A stretch of DNA of 64,000 bases from Flavobacterium sp. IB48 (GCF_016405855.1 NZ_JAEFCA010000009.1:111715-175714), one strand, 5' to 3'. Shown: positions 53,703 through 63,618, numbered from the stretch's first letter. A program made the numbers and translations. Notes: generated by a model from the letters alone, not told the origin.

Positions 53703-56700
53703 CTATTCAAGTGGCACATCTTTTTTTCTATTAAATACCCAAAATAATATCGGGAATACCAACAAGGTTAGGACTGTTGCTGTCATTAATCCGCCAATAA
53801 TTACAATAGCAAGCGGTTTTTGAGATTCTGAACCAATTCCTGTAGAAATTGCCGCAGGCATAAGACCGATAGAAGCCATTAATGCTGTCATCACTACTGC
53901 TCTTGTTCTGGCTTTGACTCCTCTAAAAATAGATTCCTCCAGCGAGTATTTTGCTTTTAGATTATGATGGAATTCGGATATTAAGATTACTCCATTTTGT
54001 ATACAAATTCCTAGAAGCGCAATAAATCCAACTCCAGCAGAAATTCCAAAATTCATTTCTGTAAGATGAAGCGCAATGATTCCGCCAATAATTGCAAACG
54101 GTACATTGGCTAAAACAAGAAGAGAATCTTTAAAGTTTCCGAACAAAATAAATAACAGAACAAAAATTCCAATTAAACTGATAGGGACAACTTGTGCCAA
54201 ACGTGCACTGGCACGAACTTGGTTCTCAAATTCTCCAGTCCAACCTGTTGTATAACCTGCAGGAAGTTTCAATTTATTTACTTTAGATTGTGCTTCTGCA
54301 ATTGTACTTCCTAAATCTCTATCACGAACAGAGAATTTAACTCCAATAAAACGTTTTGTATTATCTCTGTAAATAAATGCTGGACCGGTAATAGTTTTAA
54401 TATCGCAGATTTCTTTTAAAGGGATTTTTATTCCGCTAATAGTTGGAACTTTAATTTCCTCTAAATCTTTCTCATCTTTTCTGTATTCTTTTGAAAAACG
54501 AACACGAACATCAAATTTCTTTTCGTCTTCATACTTTTCAGTTGCTGTTTTTCCTCCAAAAGCTAATTCTAAAACAGCTTGAGCATCGCTTAAAGTTACG
54601 CCGTAAGCAGCCATTTTTTCTCGATCTAAAATAACGCTTATTTCTGGCTGGCCAACATTTCTTAAAATACCTGCATCTTTGATACCTGGAATATTTTTAA
54701 TCTGAGCCAAAACTTCATTTGCCAACTGATCTAATTTATTTAAATCATCACCATAAATCTTAACCGCATTTGAGGCTTTAAATCCAGCTACCGATTCGGC
54801 TACGTTATCAATTACCGGCTGAGAATAGTTATAAGTGATTCCTTGATGAACTTTCAGTTTCTCATCCATTTCATTAATCAGATCGTCCATAGAAATTTTA
54901 CGTTTCCATTGCTTTTGCGGAATTAAATCAACTTGTAACTGAATAAATCCAAAACCATTAGGATCGGTTCCATCATTGCTTCGTCCGGTTTGAGACAAAA
55001 CTTTCTTTACTTCAGGAAAACTCTCTAAGTCTTTTCTAATTATTGCAGCAGTCTTAACACTTTCAGGAAGAGAAGTACTCATTGGTAACTCGGCAGTAAC
55101 CCATAATGCGCCTTCATTTAATTGAGGTAAAAATTCTGTTCCTAAGAAACCTGCAGAAAAGAAAACAGCAGCTAGTATTCCGATAGAAGCGATTAAAGTT
55201 TTTACTTTATGTTTAAATGTCCATGCAAAACCTTTAGAAACAATTCGATCCCAAAAATTAACAAACGGATTGTGTTTTTCTTTCACATTTTTATTCAATA
55301 AAATATGCGATAGAACTGGAACTAAAGTTAATGTAAATATCAGTGCTCCCAATAATGCAAAACCTAATGTAAAGGCTAGGGGAGAGAACATTTTTCCTTC
55401 TACTTTCTGAAATGAGAAAATAGGCAGTAAAGCTGTAATAATGATTAGTTTTGAAAAGAAAATAGCTTTACCCATTTCTGTTCCTGTTCTCTTAATTAAG
55501 CTTCCTTTTGCAATTTTATTGAATTTTTCCATTCCCAATTGATGCGCTCGATGGTCTAGAACCACAAATAGCCCTTCAACCATTACGACGGCTCCATCAA
55601 TGATAATTCCGAAATCGACAGCACCCAAACTTAATAAGTTAGCGCTCATTCCCATCATTTTCAAACATAAAAATGCAAATAAAAGTGAAAGCGGAATTAC
55701 AATGGAAACTGTAAAAGTAGTTCTCCAGTCGGCCATAAAAAGAAATACGACAACAGTAACCAGAATAATACCTTCAAACAAGTTATGCATTACGGTTTCG
55801 GTCGTGAAATTCATCAGATTATCGCGATCGTAGAAAGTTTCAATTTTAATGTCTTTAGGTAAAACATTATCATTAAGATCTTTGATTTTTGCTTTGATTA
55901 AAGCCAAAGTTTCCTGCGGATTTTCTCCTTTACGCATTACTACAATTCCTTCAACTTCGTCGTCGTTATCTCCAAGACCAGTTTGTCCAACTCTTGGCAT
56001 TGCACTTTCGTAAACATCAGCTAGATTTTTTACCAAAATAGGATTTCCTCCTGCATCGTCAACGATAATATTTCCAATGTCTTCTTTAGATTTTAATAAA
56101 CCTACACCACGAACTACAAAAGCTTGTCCGTTTTTCTCAATAACATCACCGCCAACGTTTAAGTTTCCAGAATTTACAGCATTATAAACTTGTAATGGAG
56201 TAATATTATATTTAGCCAGTTTAATTGGATCAACTCCAACTTCATAGGTTTTAGTTTGGCCTCCAAATACATTTAAATCGGCAACACCTGGAAGAGAGCG
56301 AAGCTGTTTATCAATTACCCAATTTTGGTAAGTCAATAATTCCCTACTGTCTCTGCTTTTACTTTTTACAATATATCTGAAAATTTCTCCTGTAGGTCCG
56401 TATGGCGGCTGTACGTCTGGCTCTACATCATCTGGAAGAGAAACATTTTTCAATAAATTGTTTACTTGAAAGCGAGCAAAAGTATCATCAACACCATCAT
56501 CAAAAATAATTTTGATAACCGATAATCCAAACATTGTAATACTTCGAACGCTTGTTTTCTTTTGAACAGAATTCATTGAAATCTCAATTGGAGAAGTCAC
56601 GAAACGTTCTACTTCTTCGGCACTTTTTCCATTCCATTGTGTAATAATGATAATTTGCGTATTGGTAACATCAGGAAAGGCATCAATAGGCATATTTTTG

Positions 56701-56801
56701 AACGAAATAAATCCTGCAACAGCCAATAATCCGACCCAAAAGAAGGTAAATGCTTTATTCTTTAAAGAGAAAGCAATAATATTTTTTATGAATTTGTTCA
56801 T
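53703..56801 (-). CDS. CzcA/CusA-family heavy-metal RND transporter
   Basis: 1032 residues, inner-membrane proton-driven metal pump with 12 helices and two large periplasmic loops. HME signature in TM4: GAVDFGIIIDGAVVMVEG (two Asp and one Glu, matching the CzcA proton-relay pattern). Other features: PIDAFPDVTNTQI, GGKTATEKYEDEKKFDVRV, IGSESQKPLAIVIIGG. Unlike the pump at 24053 it is not fused to TolC. The metal (Cu, Zn, Co or Cd) cannot be read from the sequence. Starts 3 nt after the adaptor stop. Confidence 0.94.
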   Translation of the reverse strand: MNKFIKNIIAFSLKNKAFTFFWVGLLAVAGFISFKNMPIDAFPDVTNTQIIIITQWNGKSAEEVERFVTSPIEISMNSVQKKTSVRSITMFGLSVIKIIFDDGVDDTFARFQVNNLLKNVSLPDDVEPDVQPPYGPTGEIFRYIVKSKSRDSRELLTYQNWVIDKQLRSLPGVADLNVFGGQTKTYEVGVDPIKLAKYNITPLQVYNAVNSGNLNVGGDVIEKNGQAFVVRGVGLLKSKEDIGNIIVDDAGGNPILVKNLADVYESAMPRVGQTGLGDNDDEVEGIVVMRKGENPQETLALIKAKIKDLNDNVLPKDIKIETFYDRDNLMNFTTETVMHNLFEGIILVTVVVFLFMADWRTTFTVSIVIPLSLLFAFLCLKMMGMSANLLSLGAVDFGIIIDGAVVMVEGLFVVLDHRAHQLGMEKFNKIAKGSLIKRTGTEMGKAIFFSKLIIITALLPIFSFQKVEGKMFSPLAFTLGFALLGALIFTLTLVPVLSHILLNKNVKEKHNPFVNFWDRIVSKGFAWTFKHKVKTLIASIGILAAVFFSAGFLGTEFLPQLNEGALWVTAELPMSTSLPESVKTAAIIRKDLESFPEVKKVLSQTGRSNDGTDPNGFGFIQLQVDLIPQKQWKRKISMDDLINEMDEKLKVHQGITYNYSQPVIDNVAESVAGFKASNAVKIYGDDLNKLDQLANEVLAQIKNIPGIKDAGILRNVGQPEISVILDREKMAAYGVTLSDAQAVLELAFGGKTATEKYEDEKKFDVRVRFSKEYRKDEKDLEEIKVPTISGIKIPLKEICDIKTITGPAFIYRDNTKRFIGVKFSVRDRDLGSTIAEAQSKVNKLKLPAGYTTGWTGEFENQVRASARLAQVVPISLIGIFVLLFILFGNFKDSLLVLANVPFAIIGGIIALHLTEMNFGISAGVGFIALLGICIQNGVILISEFHHNLKAKYSLEESIFRGVKARTRAVVMTALMASIGLMPAAISTGIGSESQKPLAIVIIGGLMTATVLTLLVFPILFWVFNRKKDVPLE

Positions 56802-56804
56802 ATC

Positions 56805-57890
56805 TTAATTATTTAAAGCACCATAAATAAATAGCTGATTGTTTGTGATTACCTTTTCATTTTCTTTTAAACCACTTGAAATATAAGTTGTATCACCAAC
56901 AACTCGATAAACTTCTACTTGTCTAGTTTCTATGTTATTACGGTCTTTAAATACAACAACAAAGTTTTTACTTTTGTCAAAAACAATAGCTTTACTAGGT
57001 ACGGCTATCATCGATTGGTTTTCATTAAAAGATAATTTGATATTCGCATTCATATCAGGCTTTAACATGTAATCAGGATTGCTCAATTTGATTCTTGCCT
57101 GCATTGCTTTAGTTTCTGGATCAATTACGTTGTAGATTTTATCTACTTTTCCGTTAAACGTTTTATCTGGATAACTAAGGGTAGTAACAGCAGCCGCTGT
57201 TCCCAATTTTACTTTATTAATATCGATTTCATTAATATTAGCCATTGCCCAAACTTCGCTGATTTCTGCAATATCAAATATGTTCTCAGAACGGTCATTA
57301 CGCAAAAGCATATCTTGATTAATGCTTTTTTGAATAATGAAACCACTTATTGGAGCTGTCACTTCATAAATAGAACCTGCTTTAATATTGTAAATTTTAT
57401 AAGTTTCCTGAATTTTACTTAATTGTGACTGTGCTTTGTTTACTTCAGATTTTGCCTGTAGAACATCACTTTCAGAATTTAATTTGCCGTCAAATAATTC
57501 TTGCGCTACTTTTAAATTGTTTTTTGCAACAAGCAAATCACTTTTAGCATCTATAGATTGTTTTTCAAAATCGGCTACATCGGTACTTTTTATGGTTGCC
57601 AGAACTTGTCCTTTTTTTACATAATCACCAAGTTCAACATTTACTTTCATAACATTTCCGCCGACCAACGGGTAAACGTCAATCATTTTATTATTATCAG
57701 CCGTAATTTTTCCATAAAAACTAAGTTCGTTCTTTAATGGTTGGGTCGTAGCTTCGGCTGTTGTAGTAGTTTTTAGCATAGTATCACTTAAAACAAAAGA
57801 TGTATTTGTTTCAGGATTCTCTACTTCTTTTTTGCAGCCTGTTAGAGATAGAGTTGCAACTGCCATTCCTATGAATAATGTATGTTTCAT
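56805..57890 (-). CDS. Efflux adaptor lipoprotein (HlyD/CusB type)
   Basis: 361 residues with lipobox LTGC (Cys19). Lipoyl half-motifs VYPLVGGNVMKVNVELGDYVKKGQVL and VTAPISGFIIQKSINQD flank a helical hairpin (about 110-165); beta-barrel and membrane-proximal domains follow (LSYPDKTFNGKVDKIYNV). Connects the RND pump and TolC. Gene order on the minus strand is tolC-adaptor-RND. Confidence 0.93.
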   Translation of the reverse strand: MKHTLFIGMAVATLSLTGCKKEVENPETNTSFVLSDTMLKTTTTAEATTQPLKNELSFYGKITADNNKMIDVYPLVGGNVMKVNVELGDYVKKGQVLATIKSTDVADFEKQSIDAKSDLLVAKNNLKVAQELFDGKLNSESDVLQAKSEVNKAQSQLSKIQETYKIYNIKAGSIYEVTAPISGFIIQKSINQDMLLRNDRSENIFDIAEISEVWAMANINEIDINKVKLGTAAAVTTLSYPDKTFNGKVDKIYNVIDPETKAMQARIKLSNPDYMLKPDMNANIKLSFNENQSMIAVPSKAIVFDKSKNFVVVFKDRNNIETRQVEVYRVVGDTTYISSGLKENEKVITNNQLFIYGALNN

Positions 57891-57902
57891 TTCTTTACTG
57901 TT

Positions 57903-59150
57903 TTAAAATAAATCTTTGTTGATGGTACTATTTAACTCTTCACCTGCTAATACTACTTTTTTCTTTAATTCGTTTAACTGAATTATTGCCTGATTGTAGC
58001 TTTCCATAAAGTCGGTAAATTCTAAAAGGCTTACATTTCGTTTTTGAAAATTAGTTAGCATTCCGTTGTAAACTGCTTCAAAATCTGAATTTACAGTTGG
58101 TTTAATCACACTGTAGTTTTGTCTTGATTCATCCCATTTTGTCCAAGCTGAAGTAATTTCAGTTTGTAGTTGTAGTTCAAAATTTTGTTTTTCAACTTTA
58201 GATTGTTCTAAAATAGTTTGAGCATATTTAATGTTTCCTTTGTTTTTATTCCATAATGGTAGCGGAATACCAAGGCTAACATTAGATTCTTTATTAAAAG
58301 CTCCACTTCGCTGATCGTAATTTGCACCTAAAGTAAGATCTGGAATTGCAAGCGATTTTTGCCATTTTACATTTATTTCATTAGCCTCTATTTCTTTTTG
58401 TTTTGCTAAATAGTCAGGTCGATTTGCAATTGCTTGTTCTTCGAAACTTTTAATATCTAAAGGAATAATTTTTAAATATTTATTCGAATCATCTTTACTG
58501 ACAACTGGAATTACATTTTCCGTTTCGTTCATTAAAAGCTTTAGATTTGCTTGCTCTTCTATATTGTTATTTACAACTTCTAGTCGTTCATTTTTGAAAT
58601 TAAGATATAAAGATTGCAAACGAACAACATCTTTTAAAGGAATATTGCCTTTTTGAGCCTGAACAGAATAAGAATTGATTAAATCTTCGATATGAGCCAA
58701 TTGTTTATCCGTGTTTTCGAGATTTTTACTGTTGTAGTAGACAGTATAAAAACTTTTACGAAGTTGTAGTTTTAAGGTGCGCATTAAATCATTAAATGAT
58801 AATTCTGCCAATTGAGCATTGGTTTGTGCGAGTTTAACTTCGTTACGTTTTTTACCGCCAAGATAAATTAGCTGTTCGATACCAAACGCTTTTTGTCCTT
58901 CTTTCCCGATGTCAAAAAACTTGTCTCTTTCGGGGTTATACGCATTAAGTTCGGCAGTGATAGTGGGGTTGTCCCAAATTCGGGCTTGAATGGCTAGAGC
59001 TTTTGAAGCATCAATATTGTACTGCGATGCTAAGAGAAATAAATTCTTTTTTAAGAATTGGCCTTCACAGTCTTCTAAGGTAGCTGTTTTTTGGGCTATT
59101 GCAGCTTGATTTAGAACTGCAAATAACAGCAATGCGAATAACTTTTTCAT
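57903..59150 (-). CDS. TolC-type outer-membrane efflux protein
   Basis: 415 residues with signal peptide (MKKLFALLLFAVLNQAAIAQ) and two OEP repeats forming the beta-barrel and coiled-coil tunnel (GIEQLIYLGGKKRNEVKLAQTN; SLGIPLPLWNKNKGNIKYAQ). First gene of the efflux operon, 12 nt before the adaptor, and preceded by a putative response-regulator site. Confidence 0.92.
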   Translation of the reverse strand: MKKLFALLLFAVLNQAAIAQKTATLEDCEGQFLKKNLFLLASQYNIDASKALAIQARIWDNPTITAELNAYNPERDKFFDIGKEGQKAFGIEQLIYLGGKKRNEVKLAQTNAQLAELSFNDLMRTLKLQLRKSFYTVYYNSKNLENTDKQLAHIEDLINSYSVQAQKGNIPLKDVVRLQSLYLNFKNERLEVVNNNIEEQANLKLLMNETENVIPVVSKDDSNKYLKIIPLDIKSFEEQAIANRPDYLAKQKEIEANEINVKWQKSLAIPDLTLGANYDQRSGAFNKESNVSLGIPLPLWNKNKGNIKYAQTILEQSKVEKQNFELQLQTEITSAWTKWDESRQNYSVIKPTVNSDFEAVYNGMLTNFQKRNVSLLEFTDFMESYNQAIIQLNELKKKVVLAGEELNSTINKDLF

Positions 59151-59170
59151 TGTATTGTTTTTGGATTATA

Positions 59171-59230
59171 CAAATATGCTATCAACAGGCTTTAGGGGAG
59201 CTTAAAATCTACCTTAAAAATAGCTTAAAA
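59171..59230 (-). promoter_or_regulatory. Putative OmpR-type operator and promoter of the efflux operon
   Basis: Three direct repeats CTTAAAA (59201-59207, 59213-59219, 59224-59230; period 11-12 bp) lie upstream of a near-consensus -7 box (CATATTTG on the minus strand, 59171-59178), which lacks a TTG at -33. Tandem direct repeats next to a weak -33 region are the usual layout of an OmpR-family-activated promoter. Confidence 0.5.
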
Positions 59231-59234
59231 AAGT

Positions 59235-60596
59235 TTATAATTCGAAAAATAATTGAAATAAATTCGTGTTAATATTTGGAGTTGAGTAGATTATGTTGGC
59301 TTTATGAACTGTCAAAATGCGATGGACAATTCTTAGACCAAGACCGAATCCTGAAGTTCTTTTTGAATTTTGCCCACGCATAAAAGGTTCAAAAAGACTT
59401 TTTTGTTCTTCTTCGCTAAGAGTGTTTCCAGTATTTGATACTGAAATTATAAGATGATAATGATCAGTGCTTATTTTTACTTTTGCCTGTTTGTTATTGG
59501 AGTAGATGTAGGCATTCTTTAAAATGTTGGTTAAAGCAATTTCTAGAAGATTTTTATTTCCTTTTATTTCTAAAGCAGTATCCAAATCATCACTTTCTTC
59601 CATTTCAAAAAGAATAGCAAAATCTGGAAATGTTTTGTTGATTTTTTCTATAGAAGAGAATAAAATCTCATCTATACGCTGAATTTCATTGTTTTCTGTT
59701 CTTCTATTATCAATTTTAGAAAGAATTAATAGGGAATTAATCAACTCTCCTAAATGATTAACATCGGCTAATATATTATTTAGAAAAGAACTGTTTTTTG
59801 GTTTTATATCAGGATCGGCAATAGCATTTTCGATCTGCGAAGTCATTCTAGAAAGAGGCGTCCTTAATTCGTGCGAGGCATGAGCAGTAAATTCTTTTTG
59901 TTTTTGGTAGGAAACTTCTATTCGATCCATCATAAAGTTAAACTCATCAGCAAGGAGATCAACTTCGTTCTTCGTGCTATTAGATGCAATTCTGGTATCG
60001 AGATTGTTTTCGTTTATGTTTTTTATTTTCTGATGAAAAGCAAGAAGCGGATCCATTGCTTTTCTAACCATAAAAGAAGTTAATAGCCAGCAGATTGTGG
60101 TAAAGAAAATGTAGGAAACAACTAATGTGTATCTTAAAAAAAGAAGTTTCTTTTTTCCGTAATCATCTGTCGCAGAAATTAGAGCATAAAAATCTTTATC
60201 GTTCGTATCGTAAAAAACGCCATAAACTTCGTAATCTCCTTGCTGTTTAAAAAAGGTTTTATTCTTTTTTAAATATTTTAAATCTTCAACAGACCAATTG
60301 ATTTTTGCATCATCGATACTGCTATAAATAAGTTTATAATTAGAATCAAAAACTAAGGTTTTCTCATCATAAAGTTTATTAATAGAGTTCTGGTCTATTA
60401 TTTTTAAAAGCTGATTGTCGACTTGTTTGACATTTACCAATAATTTAATATTCGATAAAGCCTTAATTTCTAATCGATCTCTAAACTCTTCTTTTCTATA
60501 ATTAGAATACAAAATGAATATCACTGTAGATGCCAGTCCAAAAAGAATGGTAAACAGTAAACTGACTAAAAGTGATATTCTATTTTTTAATGTCAT
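59235..60596 (-). CDS. Membrane sensor histidine kinase (CusS-like position)
   Basis: 453 residues: two transmembrane helices (about 8-29 and 158-178) around a periplasmic sensor domain of about 125 residues, HAMP domain, H-box ASHELRTPLSRM with His242, then HATPase with N box ALTNILKNAYIYS, FGLGL and FEPFMRG. It overlaps the response regulator gene by four bases, and is directly upstream of the efflux operon, so sensing of a periplasmic metal is a sound inference. Confidence 0.92.
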   Translation of the reverse strand: MTLKNRISLLVSLLFTILFGLASTVIFILYSNYRKEEFRDRLEIKALSNIKLLVNVKQVDNQLLKIIDQNSINKLYDEKTLVFDSNYKLIYSSIDDAKINWSVEDLKYLKKNKTFFKQQGDYEVYGVFYDTNDKDFYALISATDDYGKKKLLFLRYTLVVSYIFFTTICWLLTSFMVRKAMDPLLAFHQKIKNINENNLDTRIASNSTKNEVDLLADEFNFMMDRIEVSYQKQKEFTAHASHELRTPLSRMTSQIENAIADPDIKPKNSSFLNNILADVNHLGELINSLLILSKIDNRRTENNEIQRIDEILFSSIEKINKTFPDFAILFEMEESDDLDTALEIKGNKNLLEIALTNILKNAYIYSNNKQAKVKISTDHYHLIISVSNTGNTLSEEEQKSLFEPFMRGQNSKRTSGFGLGLRIVHRILTVHKANIIYSTPNINTNLFQLFFEL

Positions 60597-61273
60597 TCTT
60601 GATCGCTTAGATAGTAACCGTAACCAACTTTGGTGCGAATAAGTTTTATTTCATGATCCTTGTCGATTTTCTTTCTTAAAAAGTTGATATAAACTTCAAT
60701 TGTATTTTGATTAGTTTCGATATGATAATCCCAAAGTTTTTCTGCAATAAATTGTTTAGAAAGCACTTTTCCTTTGGCATGAGCCAAAATTAAAATCAAT
60801 TTAAACTCTTTAGGAGTAAGTTTTATTTCTTCGCCAGATCTAAAAACTTTCATGTCTTCTTCATAAATTTCTAAATCTTTGACCACAATTTTGCTCTCTA
60901 TCTGTTGCGGAACTTCCTTTCGTCTTAAAAGAGATTGTACTCTAGCATATAATTCTTCAAAATGAAATGGTTTTACTAGATAATCGTCTGCGCCATTATC
61001 AAAAGAAGATAATTTGTCTTCAATTTCACTAAAAGCGGTCAACATTATTATTGGCGTTTTAATATCAATTTTACGAATGTCTTTGCATACCTCTATTCCG
61101 TTTAATCCAGGAACATTGATATCAAGAATAATCAAATCATATTCGTACGGAAAATACTTTTTCAGTAACAATGAGCCATCATAATATGGAACACACTCGA
61201 ACTTCTTTGAGGTAAAGAAGGCAGAGATTTCTTTAGACAAAGTAAAATCGTCTTCGAGCAGTAATATTTTCAT
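60593..61273 (-). CDS. OmpR-family response regulator
   Basis: 226 residues from the ATG at 61273 (MKILLLEDDFTL); an earlier ATG at 61300 lies inside the terminator hairpin of the upstream gene. Receiver with D8-D9 and phospho-acceptor Asp51 (LIILDINVPG), YLVKPFHFEEL, then a winged-helix output domain (LTPKEFKLILILA, NTIEVYINFLRKKID, RTKVGYGYYL). Likely activates the efflux operon downstream. Confidence 0.93.
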   Translation of the reverse strand: MKILLLEDDFTLSKEISAFFTSKKFECVPYYDGSLLLKKYFPYEYDLIILDINVPGLNGIEVCKDIRKIDIKTPIIMLTAFSEIEDKLSSFDNGADDYLVKPFHFEELYARVQSLLRRKEVPQQIESKIVVKDLEIYEEDMKVFRSGEEIKLTPKEFKLILILAHAKGKVLSKQFIAEKLWDYHIETNQNTIEVYINFLRKKIDKDHEIKLIRTKVGYGYYLSDQE

Positions 61274-61281
61274 TCTGGGGA

Positions 61282-61320
61282 GATTTAAAAATTCGGCCAT
61301 TTCATGAAATAGCCGAATTT
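61282..61320 (-). terminator. Terminator of the M42 peptidase gene
   Basis: Nine-bp stem AAATTCGGC/GCCGAATTT with inner CATTTCATGAAATG extension and T run on the minus strand; it ends about 10 nt before the regulator ATG, so the two-component genes may be expressed by read-through. Confidence 0.75.
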
Positions 61321-61337
61321 AGTGCGGTATTGTTTTT

Positions 61338-62426
61338 TTAATTAAAGTAAGAGAACGTCTCGTTGTTCTCGATTTTCAGTAGTGACTCATAAATTAGCTT
61401 AATAACATTTTCAACATCATCTCTATGAACCATTTCTACTGTTGTATGCATATAACGTAAAGGAAGCGAAATTAATGCAGAGGGAACACCGCCATTGCTA
61501 TAAGCAAAAGCATCAGTATCTGTTCCAGTTGCACGTGAAGTAGCATGTCTCTGAAAAGGAATTTTATTTTCTGAAGCTACGTCTACAATCAAATCACGTA
61601 ATTTATTCTGAATTGCTGGTGAATAGCCAATAACAGGGCCTTTGCCCATTTTAAGATCACCTTCTACCTTTTTATCAATCATTGGAGTAGTGGTGTCATG
61701 GCAAACATCAGTAACAATCGCTACATTTGGTTTTATTCTATGCGCAATCATTTCAGCTCCACGAAGACCAATTTCCTCCTGAACAGAATTCACAATATAT
61801 AAACCAAAAGGAAGTTTTTTATTGTTCTCTTTTAATAAACGAGCAACTTCAGCAATCATAAAACCGCCCATTCTATTATCGATAGCACGACAGACAAATT
61901 TGTTTTCGTTTAAGATCATAAATTCATCAGGATACGTAATCACACATCCAACATGAACACCTAAAGCTTCAACTTGCTCTTTGTTTTCGCAACCTAAATC
62001 AATAAAAATATTACTTAGTTTGGGAATTTCTTCTTTGTCGCGTAAACGAGTATGAATTGCTGGCCATCCAAAAACACCTTTTACGATTCCGTTTTTAGTA
62101 TGAATATTAACTCTTTTAGAAGGAGCAATCTGATGATCTGAACCACCATTTCGTATTACATAAACCAAACCATCTTCTGTAATGTAATTTACATACCAAG
62201 AAATTTCATCCGCATGCCCCTCAATTACAACTTTATACGGTGCGTCAGGATTAATTACTCCAACAGCAGTTCCGTAAGTATCAGTAATAAAGGTGTCAAT
62301 ATAAGGTTTTAAATAGTTCATCCAAAGTTTCTGGCCTTCACTTTCGTAACCAGTAGGGGAAGCGTTATTTAGGTAGCTTTCTAAGAATGCTAGAGAAGTA
62401 TCGTTTAAGATAGAATTTGTGCTCAT
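61338..62426 (-). CDS. M42-family aminopeptidase
   Basis: 362 residues, cytoplasmic metal-dependent aminopeptidase of the tetrahedral (TET) type. Metal and catalytic residues: EGHADE (H71, D73), CRAIDNRMGG (D183), VQEEIGLRGA (E217-E218), TDVCHD (D240) and LRYMHTTVE (H327). Monocistronic with its own terminator and divergent from the DUF4294 gene. Confidence 0.94.
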   Translation of the reverse strand: MSTNSILNDTSLAFLESYLNNASPTGYESEGQKLWMNYLKPYIDTFITDTYGTAVGVINPDAPYKVVIEGHADEISWYVNYITEDGLVYVIRNGGSDHQIAPSKRVNIHTKNGIVKGVFGWPAIHTRLRDKEEIPKLSNIFIDLGCENKEQVEALGVHVGCVITYPDEFMILNENKFVCRAIDNRMGGFMIAEVARLLKENNKKLPFGLYIVNSVQEEIGLRGAEMIAHRIKPNVAIVTDVCHDTTTPMIDKKVEGDLKMGKGPVIGYSPAIQNKLRDLIVDVASENKIPFQRHATSRATGTDTDAFAYSNGGVPSALISLPLRYMHTTVEMVHRDDVENVIKLIYESLLKIENNETFSYFN

Positions 62427-62507
62427 AAAAATATTTTTCCGCTAAAATATAAATTTGGTATCAGAGTTGTGTATAAATATATAATTTTACACTTAAATTA
62501 TGATTCA

Positions 62508-63188
62508 ATGAGATTAACCACCTTTTTATTTTTACTCTTAGTTTGTTTTTCTTCCAAAGCCCAAGTTACTCCTAAAGAGAACGAGCAAATGGGATATATA
62601 TTAACAGAAAGAGATTCTATTTTAGGCGATACTATTCAGCTTCCAGAAATAATTATTTCAAAAGGACAAAAGATGAGTCCTGAGGAAATGAAACAATTTC
62701 AAATTCTTCAAAATAGAGTGTATAAAGTATATCCATATGCTAAGCTGGCAGCAGAGCGATTAACGGCTTTGAATAATGGAATGTCACGTTTAAAAACGAG
62801 TCGAGAAAAAAAGAAGTATTTTAAAATCGTCGAAGATTATTTAAATAACGAATTCGAAGAAAGACTTAAAAAGCTTTCTAGAAAACAAGGTCAGATTTTA
62901 GTAAAGCTTGTTCATCGTCAAACAGGAATTACAACTTATGAACTAATCAAAACATTAAAAAGCGGATTCAAAGCTTTTGTTTCTAATACAACCGCCAATT
63001 TGTTTGACATTAGTTTAAAAGAAGAATATAAGCCATACGATGTAAACGAAGACTATCTAATAGAAACAATATTAGTTCGAGCATTTGAATCTGGCCGATT
63101 AATAAATCAAAAACCAGCCACTCCGATAGATTATGAAGATCTATCAGAAAAATGGCAACAGAAAGCCAAAGACTTAAATAAAAAATAA
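62508..63188 (+). CDS. DUF4294 secreted protein
   Basis: 226 residues from the ATG at 62508 with signal peptide (MRLTTFLFLLLVCFSSKAQ); the longer frame begins with GTG in the 5' region and is less likely. Mature part: LPEIIISKGQKMSPEEMKQFQ, NRVYKVYPYAKLAAERL, LSRKQGQILVKLVHRQTG and TTANLFDISLKEEYKP. A Bacteroidetes-specific family of unknown function. Confidence 0.88.
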   Translation: MRLTTFLFLLLVCFSSKAQVTPKENEQMGYILTERDSILGDTIQLPEIIISKGQKMSPEEMKQFQILQNRVYKVYPYAKLAAERLTALNNGMSRLKTSREKKKYFKIVEDYLNNEFEERLKKLSRKQGQILVKLVHRQTGITTYELIKTLKSGFKAFVSNTTANLFDISLKEEYKPYDVNEDYLIETILVRAFESGRLINQKPATPIDYEDLSEKWQQKAKDLNKK

Positions 63189-63238
63189 TACTATATATAA
63201 AGGACTACTATATATAATGTAAGACCCGGCAGTTTTTT

Positions 63239-63264
63239 GAAAACCTTTCGGGTTTGCTTTTTAT
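63239..63264 (+). terminator. Probable terminator after the DUF4294 gene
   Basis: Short hairpin AAACC-TTTCG-GGTTT followed by GCTTTTT; weak stem, so moderate support. Confidence 0.45.
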
Positions 63265-63297
63265 ATGCATATAATATAAGTATGGAATATGATGCAG

Positions 63298-63600
63298 GGC
63301 AGATGTGAAGTATTAAGCTTTAATGATAAATGGGATCCGTTTCCCGCTATGCGCTTCAATCTTTTTGTTCCGAATGCCTGCAAAAAAGGATTTCCGCTTC
63401 CATCGGAGCCATGGAGGAGCTTTTCTGGAAGGCATTTTTACGTAAATCGCCCCTTTAAGAATATAAGAAGCCGCGCAAAAAGGGCGGCAAATGGCGGAAC
63501 CCCCGCAAAAGCGGCATTGCAAAAACCCGATGAAACGGCAAAACCGCACCGCAGCTCAGAAAAACCCCACAAGCCGTCAAAAAAAAGCAAGTCGTAAAAG
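63298..63600. other. GC-richer non-coding element upstream of the rRNA-type promoters
   Basis: A block visibly richer in G and C than its surroundings, with CCGTTTCCCGCTATGCGCTT, CAATCTTTTTGTTCCGAATG and GGATTTCCGCTTCCATCGGA. It has long open frames on both strands, but their translations are Arg/Lys/Pro-rich and unlike any protein. From memory, CCCGCTATGCGCT- and TTTCCGCTTCCATC-type DNA recurs in Flavobacterium genomes. I take it as a dispersed element or rRNA-associated sequence, not a gene. Confidence 0.5.
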
Positions 63601-63618
63601 AAGCGCTTCCAGACAGTT

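Noticed and set aside
63289..63597. 102-residue open frame on the plus strand and 78-residue frame on the minus strand
   Set aside because: Arg/Lys/Pro-rich translations on both strands, no start context or family resemblance; explained by the GC-richer element before the rRNA-type promoters.
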